Source: an uncultured Allobaculum sp. (lineage in GTDB: Bacteria > Bacillota_I > Bacilli_A > Erysipelotrichales > Erysipelotrichaceae). Taken from it: DNA of 64,000 nucleotides. The position numbers and the translations under genes were made by a program. The stretch's first letter is position 1. Every line of letters starts with the position of its first letter. The notes under the pieces are model-generated. The model ran no database searches, had not been told where the DNA came from, and was given only the letters and a program-made list of their open reading frames with translations. Of this stretch, positions 25,432-35,214 are shown piece by piece. The stretch lies in assembly GCA_910579655.1 (NCBI GenBank), contig CAJTVE010000003.1, positions 21,472 to 85,471 on the forward strand, in the 5' to 3' direction.

Positions 25432-26665
25432 CTACAAGATCCTTTCTTCCAATATCGGTACGGTAGAACAGCTTGTCGCAGTTTACCTTCTTAACTTCTT
25501 CATACGTATTGGCCATCGCGTCTTCCAGTTTGTCTGCAAGGGTTACGACCATCAGCACGCGCCCGCCGTTGGTTAACAGCCTGCCTTCATCCATCTTGGT
25601 TCCCATGTGGTAAACCAGGCCATCGACCTCATTCACACCTTCAATCGCAGCCCCTTTGGTCGATCCGGCTGGATAGCCTTCACTGGCCAGGACAACACCA
25701 TGACTGGTTTTGTTGGTCCAGACAAGTTCTGGTTCCTTGTTTTCCATGACATCCAGAATGGCTTTGACAAAATCGCTTTCCAGACGGCACAGAATCACTT
25801 CAGCTTCCGGGTCACCAAAACGGGCATTGAATTCAATGACTTGTGGCCCTTTGTCCGTCACCATCAAACCGCCATACAGAAAACCGGTAAATGGGCAGCC
25901 TTCTTCAACGAGAGCTTTGGCCATCGGTTTCATGATGGTTTCCATTGTTTCTTCAACGAGTTCCGGCGTGATTTTCTTCACTGGAGAATAGCTTCCCATC
26001 CCCCCTGTATTTGGACCGGTATCACCATCACCGACACGTTTGTGGTCCTGGGCACACTCTAATGGATAGACATTTTCGCCGTTGACTAAAGCAATTAACG
26101 AGAATTCAAAGCCTTCGAGGTAGTCTTCAATGACAACGCTGTTGCCAGGAATGTCAAAGGCAATTTTTAAAGCCTCGAGAGCATCGGCTTCGTTCATCGC
26201 AACCGTTACTCCCTTGCCGGCTTTCAGGCCGTTTTCCTTGATGACAATTGGTGCTCCATGCTCTTTGACATAGGAACAGGCCGCATCATAGTCGGTAAAG
26301 GTCTGGTAGCCTGCGGTTGGAATGTTGTGTTTTTTCATCAGCCCTTTGGCGAAGTCTTTGGAGGCTTCGACTTGCGCCGCTGCTTTTGTCGGACCGAAGA
26401 TTTTCAGCCCCCGGGCTGCAAATTCGTCAACGATGCCATCAGCCAGCGCATTTTCCGGGCCCACAATCGTTAAATCGATGTCGTTACTGGCTGCAAAGTC
26501 GGCCAATTCAGTCATTTGATTGTCATCAATCGGCACCAGAGTGGCAATTTCTGCCATACCTGGATTGCCAGGGGCTGCAAACAGTTCAGTGCATAAGGTG
26601 GATTGAGAGGCGGCAAGCGCTAAGGCATGCTCGCGTCCGCCTTTTCCAATTACGAGAATTTTCAT
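25418..26665 (-). CDS. purD: Phosphoribosylamine-glycine ligase (GAR synthetase)
   Basis: A 415-residue ATP-grasp enzyme joining glycine to phosphoribosylamine. It starts MKILVIGKGGREHALA, the classical PurD N-terminus, and contains DHKRVGDGDTGPNTGGMGSYSP and EFNARFGDPEAE. The ATG at 26665 has only a weak SD (AGGTG); longer frames reach back into purH and would not align with the family. It begins 13 bases after purH and overlaps fhs by 14 bases. Confidence 0.97.
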   Translation of the reverse strand: MKILVIGKGGREHALALAASQSTLCTELFAAPGNPGMAEIATLVPIDDNQMTELADFAASNDIDLTIVGPENALADGIVDEFAARGLKIFGPTKAAAQVEASKDFAKGLMKKHNIPTAGYQTFTDYDAACSYVKEHGAPIVIKENGLKAGKGVTVAMNEADALEALKIAFDIPGNSVVIEDYLEGFEFSLIALVNGENVYPLECAQDHKRVGDGDTGPNTGGMGSYSPVKKITPELVEETMETIMKPMAKALVEEGCPFTGFLYGGLMVTDKGPQVIEFNARFGDPEAEVILCRLESDFVKAILDVMENKEPELVWTNKTSHGVVLASEGYPAGSTKGAAIEGVNEVDGLVYHMGTKMDEGRLLTNGGRVLMVVTLADKLEDAMANTYEEVKKVNCDKLFYRTDIGRKDLVDGEN

Positions 26666-26678
26666 GGCAGGCACCTGA

Positions 26679-28211
26679 TTAGTGTTTGAAGTGACGGACG
26701 CCAGTGAAGACCATGGCAATGCCGTTCTTGTTGCATTCATCAATGCTCAGCTGGTCTTTAATCGATCCACCTGGCTGAATAATGGCGGTCACACCAGCTT
26801 TTGCGGCTTCTTCAACCGTATCCGGCATTGGGAAGAAGGCATCAGAAGCCATAACGGAACCTTTGGCTTTTTCGCCAGCCTGTTCGATGGCAATCTTGGC
26901 TGCCCCAACACGGTTCATCTGGCCGGCACCCACACCGATCGTCTGGTTGTCTTTTACAAGAACAATCGCATTGGATTTGACGTGTTTGACGATATTCCAG
27001 CCAAAGAGCAGCTGCTCGAGTTCTTCATCTGTTGGTTTACGGTCCGTTGGGCAAGTGAGATCTTCCACTTTGACATGGTGAGTATCCATATCCTGAACAA
27101 GCAGACCATCATTGACATTGGTATATTTCAGCGTGTTGTTTGGCTCTAAAGTGGTATCCAGTTCGAGCAGACGGATATTTTTCTTGCGGGTCAGAATTTC
27201 CAGCGCTGCATCGGAGAATTTTGGCGCAATGATGATTTCCAAAAAAATCTTGCTTAATTTTTCAGCCAGTTCTTCATCGACTTCGTCGTTAAGGGCAACG
27301 ATACCGCCGAAAATGGAAACAGGGTCAGAATCGTAAGCTTTATCCCAGGCTTCATTGATGGTTTCGCCAATGCCCACACCACAGGGATTCATGTGTTTCA
27401 GACCAACGGCAGCCTTATGGCCCTGGCAGTCTTTGAGAACTTCAATGGCCGCGTTGCCATCCTGAATGTTGTTATAGGACAACTCTTTACCATGCAGCTG
27501 TTTAGCGTTGGCAAGAGAGTACTGGGGATTCATGCCTTTGTAGAAGGCTGCATGCTGGTGTGGATTTTCGCCATAGCGCAGATCCTGTACTTTGTCGAAA
27601 GTAATGGTCATGCTTTCCGGGAATTGTTCGCCAGTTTTCTTGGTCAGGTAGTCGGCAATCATGGTGTCATAACGGGCGGTGTGACGGAAAACTTTGGCAG
27701 CGAGACGTTCACGGGTTTCAAGCGTCGTTTCGCCCAGCGTATTGATTTCTTCGAGAACCTTGTCGTAATCAGCCGGATCGCAGATGACAGGAATGTAGCG
27801 ATAGTTCTTGGATCCGGAGCGCAGCATGCTTGGTCCGCCAATATCGATGTTTTCGATAATCTCTTCATGGCTGACGTCTGGTTTCTGAACCGTTTCTTTA
27901 AATGGATACAGGTTTACGCAGACCAGATCAATGTTCTGGATGCCCAGTTCTTCAATCTGTCTGACATGGTCAGGGTTATCTCTGACGCAAAGCAAGGCGC
28001 CGTGTACATTTGGATGCAAGGTTTTTACCCGGCCGTCCATGATTTCTGGAAAGCCAGTTACATCGGAAATCGAAATCGTGGAAATGCCTGCATTTTCCAG
28101 TGCCTTGCGCGTTCCGCCAGTGGAAATAATTTCGTATCCGGCCTTTACCAGCCCAGCCGCAAAATCGGTCAGGCCTGTTTTGTCGGAAACGCTGATCAGT
28201 GCTCTTTTCAT
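26679..28211 (-). CDS. purH: Bifunctional AICAR formyltransferase / IMP cyclohydrolase
   Basis: A 510-residue enzyme carrying out the last two steps to IMP. The N-terminal cyclohydrolase domain (about 1-195) has ALISVSDKTGL and STGGTRKALENAG; the C-terminal transformylase has YGENPHQHAAFY and the catalytic LKHMNPCGVG. AGAGGAGAG precedes the ATG. It heads a purH-purD-fhs unit, separated from purN by 311 bases containing a hairpin and a promoter-like pair. Confidence 0.97.
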   Translation of the reverse strand: MKRALISVSDKTGLTDFAAGLVKAGYEIISTGGTRKALENAGISTISISDVTGFPEIMDGRVKTLHPNVHGALLCVRDNPDHVRQIEELGIQNIDLVCVNLYPFKETVQKPDVSHEEIIENIDIGGPSMLRSGSKNYRYIPVICDPADYDKVLEEINTLGETTLETRERLAAKVFRHTARYDTMIADYLTKKTGEQFPESMTITFDKVQDLRYGENPHQHAAFYKGMNPQYSLANAKQLHGKELSYNNIQDGNAAIEVLKDCQGHKAAVGLKHMNPCGVGIGETINEAWDKAYDSDPVSIFGGIVALNDEVDEELAEKLSKIFLEIIIAPKFSDAALEILTRKKNIRLLELDTTLEPNNTLKYTNVNDGLLVQDMDTHHVKVEDLTCPTDRKPTDEELEQLLFGWNIVKHVKSNAIVLVKDNQTIGVGAGQMNRVGAAKIAIEQAGEKAKGSVMASDAFFPMPDTVEEAAKAGVTAIIQPGGSIKDQLSIDECNKNGIAMVFTGVRHFKH

Positions 28212-28281
28212 AGTCTCTCCTCTTCTGATTTCTTGATTGTCCTGGATCTGTACCGAAACGATCTTTCAAAGGATTCCACAT

Positions 28282-28310
28282 TTATTAGGATCAATATGTA
28301 TATGGATCAA
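28282..28310 (-). promoter_or_regulatory. Candidate promoter of purH-purD-fhs
   Basis: TTGATC (28305-28310) and TAATAA (28282-28287) with 17-base spacing on the minus strand, about 70 bases upstream of the purH start. Confidence 0.4.
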
Positions 28311-28361
28311 AAAAATCGTATCGGTAAGCCCATGACAACTCCATCTTTTCAATAAGGAAAT

Positions 28362-28396
28362 CTGCTTGAAGAAATCCGCCAGATCTCTTCAAGCAG
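28362..28396 (-). terminator. Hairpin after purN (terminator or attenuator)
   Basis: CTGCTTGAAGA and TCTTCAAGCAG are perfect inverted 11-mers. The following sequence is only moderately T-rich, so termination may be partial, letting some purE-N transcripts read into purH. Confidence 0.5.
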
Positions 28397-28522
28397 AGTC
28401 GATCTGAATGGTTGGAATGCGAGATAGATTGAAATCCACCTGCATTTTTGATCGTTAAAATTTTGTTCACTTATACGTTCTTTACGCTTATCCCTTATGG
28501 GTTTGCCCTTGCCTGCGGTCGA

Positions 28523-29110
28523 TTAATCGTTGGATTTGCGGGCGGCAATATCTTTAGCTGCCTGGTTGATCCCCCGATAGAACAGGTCATACTCCTTGGT
28601 ATGAACGGCAGTTTCCAGCTGATCAAGAGTCCATGCCGGGTCAATCGCCACAGACTCCTGGATAATGATCGGTCCGCTGTCGATATTTTCATCAATATAA
28701 TGAACCGTCACGCCGGTCTGAGGCACTTTCGCCTCATAAGCGTCGCGAATGGCATGAGCGCCCGGAAAATTGGGCAGCATGGCCGGATGCAGATTGACGA
28801 TCCGGTTTGGATAGGCATCAAGCAGGGTCTTGCCGACGATGCGCATATAACCGGACAGAATGATCATCTCCACATCCAGCTCATCGAGCCATTCGAGAAT
28901 CGCTTTTTCGTATTCCGTTTTGCTGGGATAGGCTTTGGGATTGAACCAGCGTTCCGGCAGTCCATAGGTGACCGCTTTCTGGCGGACAGGCGCGTGTTCT
29001 TTGTCACAGACGACGCCAGCCAGATCGACATCCAGCTTTCCCTGCCGACTGACCTTGACCAGGGCGTCAAAGTTTGTTCCGCTTCCGGAGGCAAAAACGA
29101 TCGCTTTCAT
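28523..29110 (-). CDS. purN: Phosphoribosylglycinamide formyltransferase
   Basis: A 195-residue enzyme using 10-formyl-THF to formylate GAR. It starts MKAIVFASGSGTNFDALV; the catalytic His is in IVNLHPAMLPNFPGAHA and the catalytic Asp region is GVTVHYIDENIDSGPII. The ATG overlaps the purM stop in an ATGA, so it is translationally coupled. It is the last gene of the purE-to-purN run. Confidence 0.96.
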   Translation of the reverse strand: MKAIVFASGSGTNFDALVKVSRQGKLDVDLAGVVCDKEHAPVRQKAVTYGLPERWFNPKAYPSKTEYEKAILEWLDELDVEMIILSGYMRIVGKTLLDAYPNRIVNLHPAMLPNFPGAHAIRDAYEAKVPQTGVTVHYIDENIDSGPIIIQESVAIDPAWTLDQLETAVHTKEYDLFYRGINQAAKDIAARKSND

Positions 29111-30138
29111 CGATGAAGTTCTACCTTTCCAGAATCTGTGACTTCACCAATCACAAAGCTTTCCTGGCCGACTTCTTTGAGCAGATCCTGAACCAGGACT
29201 GCCTGAGATGGATCAACCGCAATGACAAAGCCAATTCCCATATTGAAGACGTTGTACATTTCCTGTTCGGTAATGTTGGAACGTTTCTGGATGAAGTCAA
29301 AGATCGCGGGTCTTGGAAAGCTGTCAAGGTTGATCGATACTCCCTGGCCTTCATGAAGCATCCGCGGAATGTTTTCAAAGAAACCACCGCCGGTAATGTG
29401 CGCCATCCCGTGCAGGTCAGCTTTGCCAAAGAGGTGTTTTACCGGTTTGACATAGATGCGGGTAGGTTCCAGCAGGACATCCCCCAGACGTTTTCCCCCC
29501 AGTTCTTCAAATTCAGCATGGGCATCGAGGTGGTTGTCTTTAAACAGAACCTTGCGCACCAGCGAGAAGCCGTTGGAATGAACACCGGAAGAGGGCAGTC
29601 CAATCAGCACGTCGCCGGCCTTGACTTTTTCATTGGTCAGCAGCTTATCGCGATCGACGCCGCCAACACAGAACCCCGCCAGATCATAATGATGAACATC
29701 ATACATATCTGGCATTTCAGCGGTTTCGCCGCCGATCAGTGCACATTCGGACTGAACACAGCCATCGGCTACTCCTTTGACGATCTGTTCGATCACTTCC
29801 GGATGGTTTTTGCCAACCGCAATGTAGTCCAGAAAAAACAGCGGCGCTGCTCCCTGAACGAGAACGTCGTTGACACACATCGCCACGGCATCGATGCCGA
29901 TGGTATCATGTTTGTCCATTTCAAAAGCGAGCATCAGTTTGGTGCCAACGCCATCGGTTCCGGAAACCAGAACCGGGTCATGCAGGCCGGCCTCTTTTAA
30001 GTCAAACATGCCGCCAAAGGCGCCGATCGAATCGATCGCGCCTGGAACTTTGGTGCGGGCCACATGCGATTTAATGCGGCGGACACTGTCATAGCCAGCT
30101 TCTAAATCAACGCCGGCTGCTTTATATTGATCTGCCAT
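29107..30138 (-). CDS. purM: Phosphoribosylformylglycinamidine cyclo-ligase (AIR synthetase)
   Basis: A 343-residue ATP-dependent enzyme closing the imidazole ring. The family signatures are GVDLEAGYDSVRRIK, SGTDGVGTKL and the FLDYIAVGK region. The ATG at 30138 follows AAAGGAAAA and comes one base after the stop codon of the upstream PurF-like gene; a longer frame into that gene has no SD. It is coupled at the other end to purN through an ATGA overlap. Confidence 0.96.
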   Translation of the reverse strand: MADQYKAAGVDLEAGYDSVRRIKSHVARTKVPGAIDSIGAFGGMFDLKEAGLHDPVLVSGTDGVGTKLMLAFEMDKHDTIGIDAVAMCVNDVLVQGAAPLFFLDYIAVGKNHPEVIEQIVKGVADGCVQSECALIGGETAEMPDMYDVHHYDLAGFCVGGVDRDKLLTNEKVKAGDVLIGLPSSGVHSNGFSLVRKVLFKDNHLDAHAEFEELGGKRLGDVLLEPTRIYVKPVKHLFGKADLHGMAHITGGGFFENIPRMLHEGQGVSINLDSFPRPAIFDFIQKRSNITEQEMYNVFNMGIGFVIAVDPSQAVLVQDLLKEVGQESFVIGEVTDSGKVELHR

Positions 30139-30139
30139 T

Positions 30140-31507
30140 TCAGTTTTCCTTTCCAGGGTCATAGTCGTAAAGTTTGCCAAAATACCGGCCGCTCATGCAG
30201 GCGGTACAGATTGAATCCCCTAAAACTTCTTCAAAATCTTCCAGCCTCAAAAAGCGAAGCGAATCGGCGTGAAACAGCTCTTTCATCTCATCGAGATCAT
30301 AGTTCGCGCAAATCAGCTTGCTTTGATCCATATATTCCGTGCCATAGAAACAGGAATGCTTAATTTCTGGCGAGGCAATGCGCAGATGGACTTCTTTTGC
30401 CCCGGCTTCTTTTAATAATCGGCAAAGAAAGGAAGCCGTTTTGCCTTTTTGAATGGAGTCATCAACCAGGAAGACAGATTTGCCTTTGACAATCGAGCTG
30501 ATGGCATTCAGGCGGGTGTTGATCTCCTTTTCCTTCTGCTCCTTGATCGGTCTTACGAATGTCGAGCCGACATACCGGTTTTTAATCAAGCCGATTTCAT
30601 AGGGAATCTTCAGTTCTCTGGCGAAGGCGGCAGCAGCCGAAATGGCTGTATCCGGCACACCGATGACAATATCGGCTTTTTCGCTTTCCCCTTTTGCTAA
30701 GACCTTGCCAAGTTTCTGCCGAATTTTATGCACCGACTGGTCTTTGAACAGCGAATCTTCTCTTGAGTAGTAGACCGCCTCCATGGCGCATGGATATTTG
30801 GCTCCGACATCCATCTGTCTGGTCGTAAAGCCATGCCGCCCCAAAAAAATCATCTGTCCTGGGTCAATGGCAATGGGTTTGCCAACATCAAACATGCCAA
30901 AGGCTGAGGTTTCGGATGCAAACAGATAACCATCCTGATACGGCACGTAATAGAGCTGACTGATCGCCAGTCGGCTGACCACGGCATACATCGTGTGGCG
31001 GGTCATCAGGATAAAGGCGTATGGGCCTTTGAGAATCTGGGTTGCCGTTTCAATTTTGTCGACCAGCTTGCCCGGAGCCATCTGAATCAGGTGGGTGATG
31101 ACTTCCGCATCCGAAGTGCCCTGGAAGATCAGGCCGTCTGCTTCCATGTGTTTGCGAAGACTTGGGGCATTGGAAATCATGCCGGCTGTTGCGATCGCAA
31201 AGGAGCCCTGATGGGCTCTGACCATCAGTGGCTGCAAATTTGCGGTTCCCATATCGCTTTCGGTGGCCATCCTGACCTGGCCTAAAGCGTACTGGCCATC
31301 GAGTTCAGCCAGTTTTTCAGGGTTGAAACTTTCCGCAAGCATGCCAAAGCTTTTATAGACTTTGACTGTTTCGCCATTACCGCTGGCAATCCCGGCGCTG
31401 TCCGAACCTCGATGCTGCAAACCGTGCAGCAGATAGTAAACAACACTCGAGGCATCCGAAACATTCCAGGCCGCTGCTAAGCCGGCTGAATTCTGATGGG
31501 ACTTCAA
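30140..31507 (-). CDS. PurF-like paralogue lacking the catalytic cysteine
   Basis: A 455-residue second amidophosphoribosyltransferase-like protein inside the pur operon. It keeps LQHRG, the glutamine-pocket region, the PRPP-loop core LVDDSIQKGKT and iron-sulfur-type cysteines (YPCAMEA, HSCFYG, CTACMSG). The N-terminus, however, reads NSAGLAAAW where active PurF has ECGVFGAY, so the nucleophile Cys is replaced by Ala and no propeptide is present. The start is TTG with SD AAGGAG, overlapping the purL stop (TTGA); no upstream Cys exists in frame before a coding overlap. It cannot hydrolyse glutamine by the usual mechanism; it might use ammonia or regulate purine synthesis. Confidence 0.85.
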   Translation of the reverse strand: MKSHQNSAGLAAAWNVSDASSVVYYLLHGLQHRGSDSAGIASGNGETVKVYKSFGMLAESFNPEKLAELDGQYALGQVRMATESDMGTANLQPLMVRAHQGSFAIATAGMISNAPSLRKHMEADGLIFQGTSDAEVITHLIQMAPGKLVDKIETATQILKGPYAFILMTRHTMYAVVSRLAISQLYYVPYQDGYLFASETSAFGMFDVGKPIAIDPGQMIFLGRHGFTTRQMDVGAKYPCAMEAVYYSREDSLFKDQSVHKIRQKLGKVLAKGESEKADIVIGVPDTAISAAAAFARELKIPYEIGLIKNRYVGSTFVRPIKEQKEKEINTRLNAISSIVKGKSVFLVDDSIQKGKTASFLCRLLKEAGAKEVHLRIASPEIKHSCFYGTEYMDQSKLICANYDLDEMKELFHADSLRFLRLEDFEEVLGDSICTACMSGRYFGKLYDYDPGKEN

Positions 31508-34500
31508 TTTTCTTCTCCTTCGTGTGTAAAGAAGTGAACACCGGAAGCGAAGATGTTCTGGTCACGATCCCCCGCAATGTTCTGGAACAAGCCATCTTCA
31601 TAACGTTCCGAATGGCCCATTTTGCCAAAGATCATGCCATCCGCACTCAGAATTCCTTCAATGGCCAGGCTGGATCCATTGAGGTTGTCTTCGCCATTCA
31701 TGGTTGGATTCCCGTTTTCATCGACATACTGCGTAGCAATCTGTCCATTTTCAGCCAGGGATTTGAGCAGTTGTGGATCGGCCATGAATTTTCCTTCCCC
31801 ATGGGAAATGGCAACGGAATGGATCTGGCCTGGTTCGAATTCCTGAAGCCATGGTGATTTGTTGGAGGTGATGCGGGTTCTGGCCACGTGGGAGACATGA
31901 CGGTTGATGTCGTTATGGAACAGGGTGGCCAGTTCACTTCCCTCTTTATCGAGATCGCCAAATGGAAGCAGGCCGGATTTGACCAGAGCCTGGAATCCAT
32001 TGCAGATTCCAAGAATCAAACCTTCATTGGCCCGCATGGTATTGAGGGCTTCCTTGATTTTCGGGTTGCGCAGAACGGAAACGATAAATTTACCGGATCC
32101 ATCTGGTTCATCCGCCAGCGAGAAGCCGCCGACAAGCATGAAGATCTGGGCGTTTTCAATTTCAGCAGCCAGTTGGTCAATCGATTTTGTGATGTGGTCA
32201 ACATCAAGGTTGTTAAAGACAACTGTATGAACATCAGCGCCGGCCCGGCTGAATTTTGCGGCTGTATCGATTTCGCAGTTCTGGCCTGGGAAAACTGGAA
32301 TGACAACGACTGGCTTTTCCACTTTAACTTTGGAATAGCGGCGTTCACCTTTGGCCAGCGGTGTATCGATCTCAACATTTTCGTGCGCCACGGTGCGTGG
32401 ATACAGGCCGGAATAACGGGATGTCCATAAAGCATACGCTTCCGGAATGGCCATCTTTTCTTCGTTGATGGCAATTGTATGGGAATCATTGGTTGTGCCA
32501 AGACGGATCCAGTTTTTCTCTTCGATGGGTTCAGTGGTTTCAACAATCAAAGATCCAAGATTAAAGCTGTAGGGTTCATCGGTTTTGATGTCTGCACCGA
32601 TTTCGTTGCCAAAGCTCATGATGGCAGCCGCTGCTCCAACGCCCCCATCTTTAATGGTGCGGGCTGAAAGAACTTTGCCTTCCTTGTGGGCGTTGGCAAA
32701 AGATCTGAAGTTTTCGCGCAAAGCTTCATAATCAGGCTCGCCATTTTCAAGCGGCTGATGTTTGAGCAGGTAAACTGGATGATCTGCCCCAACGAATTCA
32801 CCAGCAATAATGTCATCCGTTTTAGCCGTTGTGACTGCGAACGTGATCAGTGTTGGTGGAACGTGGAGATCATTGAAGGTTCCGGACATGGAATCTTTAC
32901 CGCCGATGGCCGGGGTTTCAAATTCAAGCTGGGCTTTGACAAGACCAAGCAGTGCCTGTAAAGGATACCCCCATTTTTCAGGATCTTTATTGAGGCGTTC
33001 GAAATATTCCTGGTTGGACAGTCTGGCTTTAAATGGATCAGCACCTAAAGCAGCCAGTCTTGCCAGTGCTTCAATGACGGAATACTGGGATCCAAGCCAT
33101 GGCGAAAAGCGCGAAAGTTTTGGATCAAAGCCATAAGTCATTAAAGAGCAGGTCGTGGTAAATCCATCGACTGGCAGTTTCTGAACCGAACCAATTTCCG
33201 GAGTATGCTGCGTTTTGCCGCCAAATGGCATCAGAACTGTGCTCTTTCCGATGGATGCATCAAACATTTCAGACAGACCACTCTGGTCAGCGGTATTGGC
33301 TTCGATCAGGACCTCTTGAAGGGTTTTTGCATTTGCGTCTTCTTTGGCTGCAAATGGGCTGCAGGCTTCTTCACCGGGTTCAATGATGGCTTCAACTTCC
33401 TGACGGACTCCATTGGTATCAAGGAAGTGACGGTCGAGATCGACAATGGTATCCCCGCGCCAATTCATGATCAGACGGGGTTCTTCAATAACGTCAGCCA
33501 CTTTAATCGCATTCAGGTTTTCTTTTTCGCATTCTTTCAGGAACGCATCCAGATCGTCTTTCGCGATGCAGACAGCCATTCGTTCCTGGCTTTCAGAAAT
33601 GGCCAGTTCGGTTCCATCCAGGCCGGTATATTTCACGGGGACAGCATCCAGATCGATGATCAGACCATCCGCCAGTTCACCAACAGCGACCGAAACACCG
33701 CCGGCGCCAAAGTCGTTGGCTTTCTTGATCAGGCGGGTGGCATCCGGATTGCGGAACAGCCGCTGCAGTTTGCGCTCCATCAGCGCATTTCCCTTCTGGA
33801 CTTCAGAGGAGCAGGTATCAAGTGAGGTATCGTTGTGTTCTTTGGAAGAACCAGTCGCCCCGCCAATGCCATCCCGACCAGTCGCGCCGCCGATGTAGAC
33901 GATCACATCCCCGGCAACAGGTTTTTCACGTTTGACATGGTTTTTCGGGGCCGCTCCAACCACGCCGCCGACTTCCATTCGTTTGGCTACATAGCCAGGA
34001 TCGAAAATTTCTTCAACGTAAGTGGTTGCCAGGCCAATCTGGTTTCCATAAGAGGAGTAACCGCGGGCAGCCGTTTTGGAAATTTTGGATTGCGGCAGTT
34101 TGTGTTCGAGCGTTTCGGATAATGGGGCATTGATATCGCCCGCCCCGGTAATGCGCATGGCCTGATAAACATAGCTGCGGCCCGACAGCGGGTCACGGAT
34201 CGCGCCGCCAATGCAGGTCGCCGCGCCGCCAAATGGTTCAATTTCGGTTGGATGGTTATGCGTTTCGTTTTTGAACATCAAAAGCCAGGGTTCGTTTACG
34301 CCATTGACATCGACTTCGATTTCCACAGAGCAGGCATTAATTTCATCGCTGACTTCCTGGTCATCGAGTTTGCCGCGCTTGCGTAAGGTACGGCCGGCAA
34401 TGGTCGCCAGATCCATCAGCGTGACTGGCTTATCGGTGCGGTTGTTTTCTTTACGCAGATCAAGGTAAGCATTCCAGGCCGCTTCAATCTGTTCGTTGAA

Positions 34501-35214
34501 GGTTTCATTGTTGAAATGAACGTCTTTGAGAATGGTCTCGAATGTGGTGTGCCGACAATGGTCAGACCAGTAGGTGTCCAGAACCCGGACTTCCGTCATG
34601 GTTGGATTGCGATGTTCCTGGTTTTTGAAGTAGTCCTGAATGAAAACCAGATCTTCCAAAGACATGGCCAGACCCATGGAAGAACGCAGGGCTTCAAGCT
34701 GATCTTTGTCAAAGTCGATAAAGCTTTCAAGAACCGGCACATCCTGAATGGCCACGTTTTGAGAATCATCCAGGATCTCCATATTTTTCTTGCGGGACTC
34801 GACCGGGTTGATCATGTAATGCTCGATGGCGGCCAGCTGATCGTCATTTACATGGTCCATCACCATCAGGGTGCCCGAGTGAATGCGAACATCTTTTTTA
34901 TTGTTGAGCAGCATCAGACACTGCATGGCCGAATCCGCACGCTGGTCATACTGACCAGGCAGATATTCAAAGGCCAGCACATGCTTGCCGGTGGTATCGA
35001 CTGTTTCTAACACTTCATCAACCGCCGGTTCAGCAATGACGTTTTCTTCAAGCAGAGCAATATCGTTGGCGTCGGCATTGAAAATATCATAAATGACATA
35101 CATCTCTAACCCGAAATCCGGGTTGAGTGATAAATCTTTGATCAAAGTCTGCTGCAAAGACTGGCTTTCAATCTGATACGCCGGTTTTTTCTTGATCAGG
35201 CGCCGAGTGTTCAT
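31504..35214 (-). CDS. purL: Phosphoribosylformylglycinamidine synthase, single-chain
   Basis: A 1236-residue large PurL combining the synthetase domains with a C-terminal glutaminase (nucleophile in LGICNGFQ, catalytic-triad His near SHGEGKF), so no separate PurQ or PurS is needed. SDHCRHTTF, FKNETHNHPTEIEPFGGAAT and FGAGGVSVAVGELA mark the synthetase core. Its length fits the clostridial-type single-chain form. It overlaps purE by ATGA and the PurF-like gene by TTGA, so translation is chained along the operon. Confidence 0.97.
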   Translation of the reverse strand: MNTRRLIKKKPAYQIESQSLQQTLIKDLSLNPDFGLEMYVIYDIFNADANDIALLEENVIAEPAVDEVLETVDTTGKHVLAFEYLPGQYDQRADSAMQCLMLLNNKKDVRIHSGTLMVMDHVNDDQLAAIEHYMINPVESRKKNMEILDDSQNVAIQDVPVLESFIDFDKDQLEALRSSMGLAMSLEDLVFIQDYFKNQEHRNPTMTEVRVLDTYWSDHCRHTTFETILKDVHFNNETFNEQIEAAWNAYLDLRKENNRTDKPVTLMDLATIAGRTLRKRGKLDDQEVSDEINACSVEIEVDVNGVNEPWLLMFKNETHNHPTEIEPFGGAATCIGGAIRDPLSGRSYVYQAMRITGAGDINAPLSETLEHKLPQSKISKTAARGYSSYGNQIGLATTYVEEIFDPGYVAKRMEVGGVVGAAPKNHVKREKPVAGDVIVYIGGATGRDGIGGATGSSKEHNDTSLDTCSSEVQKGNALMERKLQRLFRNPDATRLIKKANDFGAGGVSVAVGELADGLIIDLDAVPVKYTGLDGTELAISESQERMAVCIAKDDLDAFLKECEKENLNAIKVADVIEEPRLIMNWRGDTIVDLDRHFLDTNGVRQEVEAIIEPGEEACSPFAAKEDANAKTLQEVLIEANTADQSGLSEMFDASIGKSTVLMPFGGKTQHTPEIGSVQKLPVDGFTTTCSLMTYGFDPKLSRFSPWLGSQYSVIEALARLAALGADPFKARLSNQEYFERLNKDPEKWGYPLQALLGLVKAQLEFETPAIGGKDSMSGTFNDLHVPPTLITFAVTTAKTDDIIAGEFVGADHPVYLLKHQPLENGEPDYEALRENFRSFANAHKEGKVLSARTIKDGGVGAAAAIMSFGNEIGADIKTDEPYSFNLGSLIVETTEPIEEKNWIRLGTTNDSHTIAINEEKMAIPEAYALWTSRYSGLYPRTVAHENVEIDTPLAKGERRYSKVKVEKPVVVIPVFPGQNCEIDTAAKFSRAGADVHTVVFNNLDVDHITKSIDQLAAEIENAQIFMLVGGFSLADEPDGSGKFIVSVLRNPKIKEALNTMRANEGLILGICNGFQALVKSGLLPFGDLDKEGSELATLFHNDINRHVSHVARTRITSNKSPWLQEFEPGQIHSVAISHGEGKFMADPQLLKSLAENGQIATQYVDENGNPTMNGEDNLNGSSLAIEGILSADGMIFGKMGHSERYEDGLFQNIAGDRDQNIFASGVHFFTHEGEEN

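Noticed and set aside
27393..28355. 320-codon plus-strand open frame opposite purH
   Set aside because: Shadow of purH on the other strand; the sense frame has full PurH motifs.
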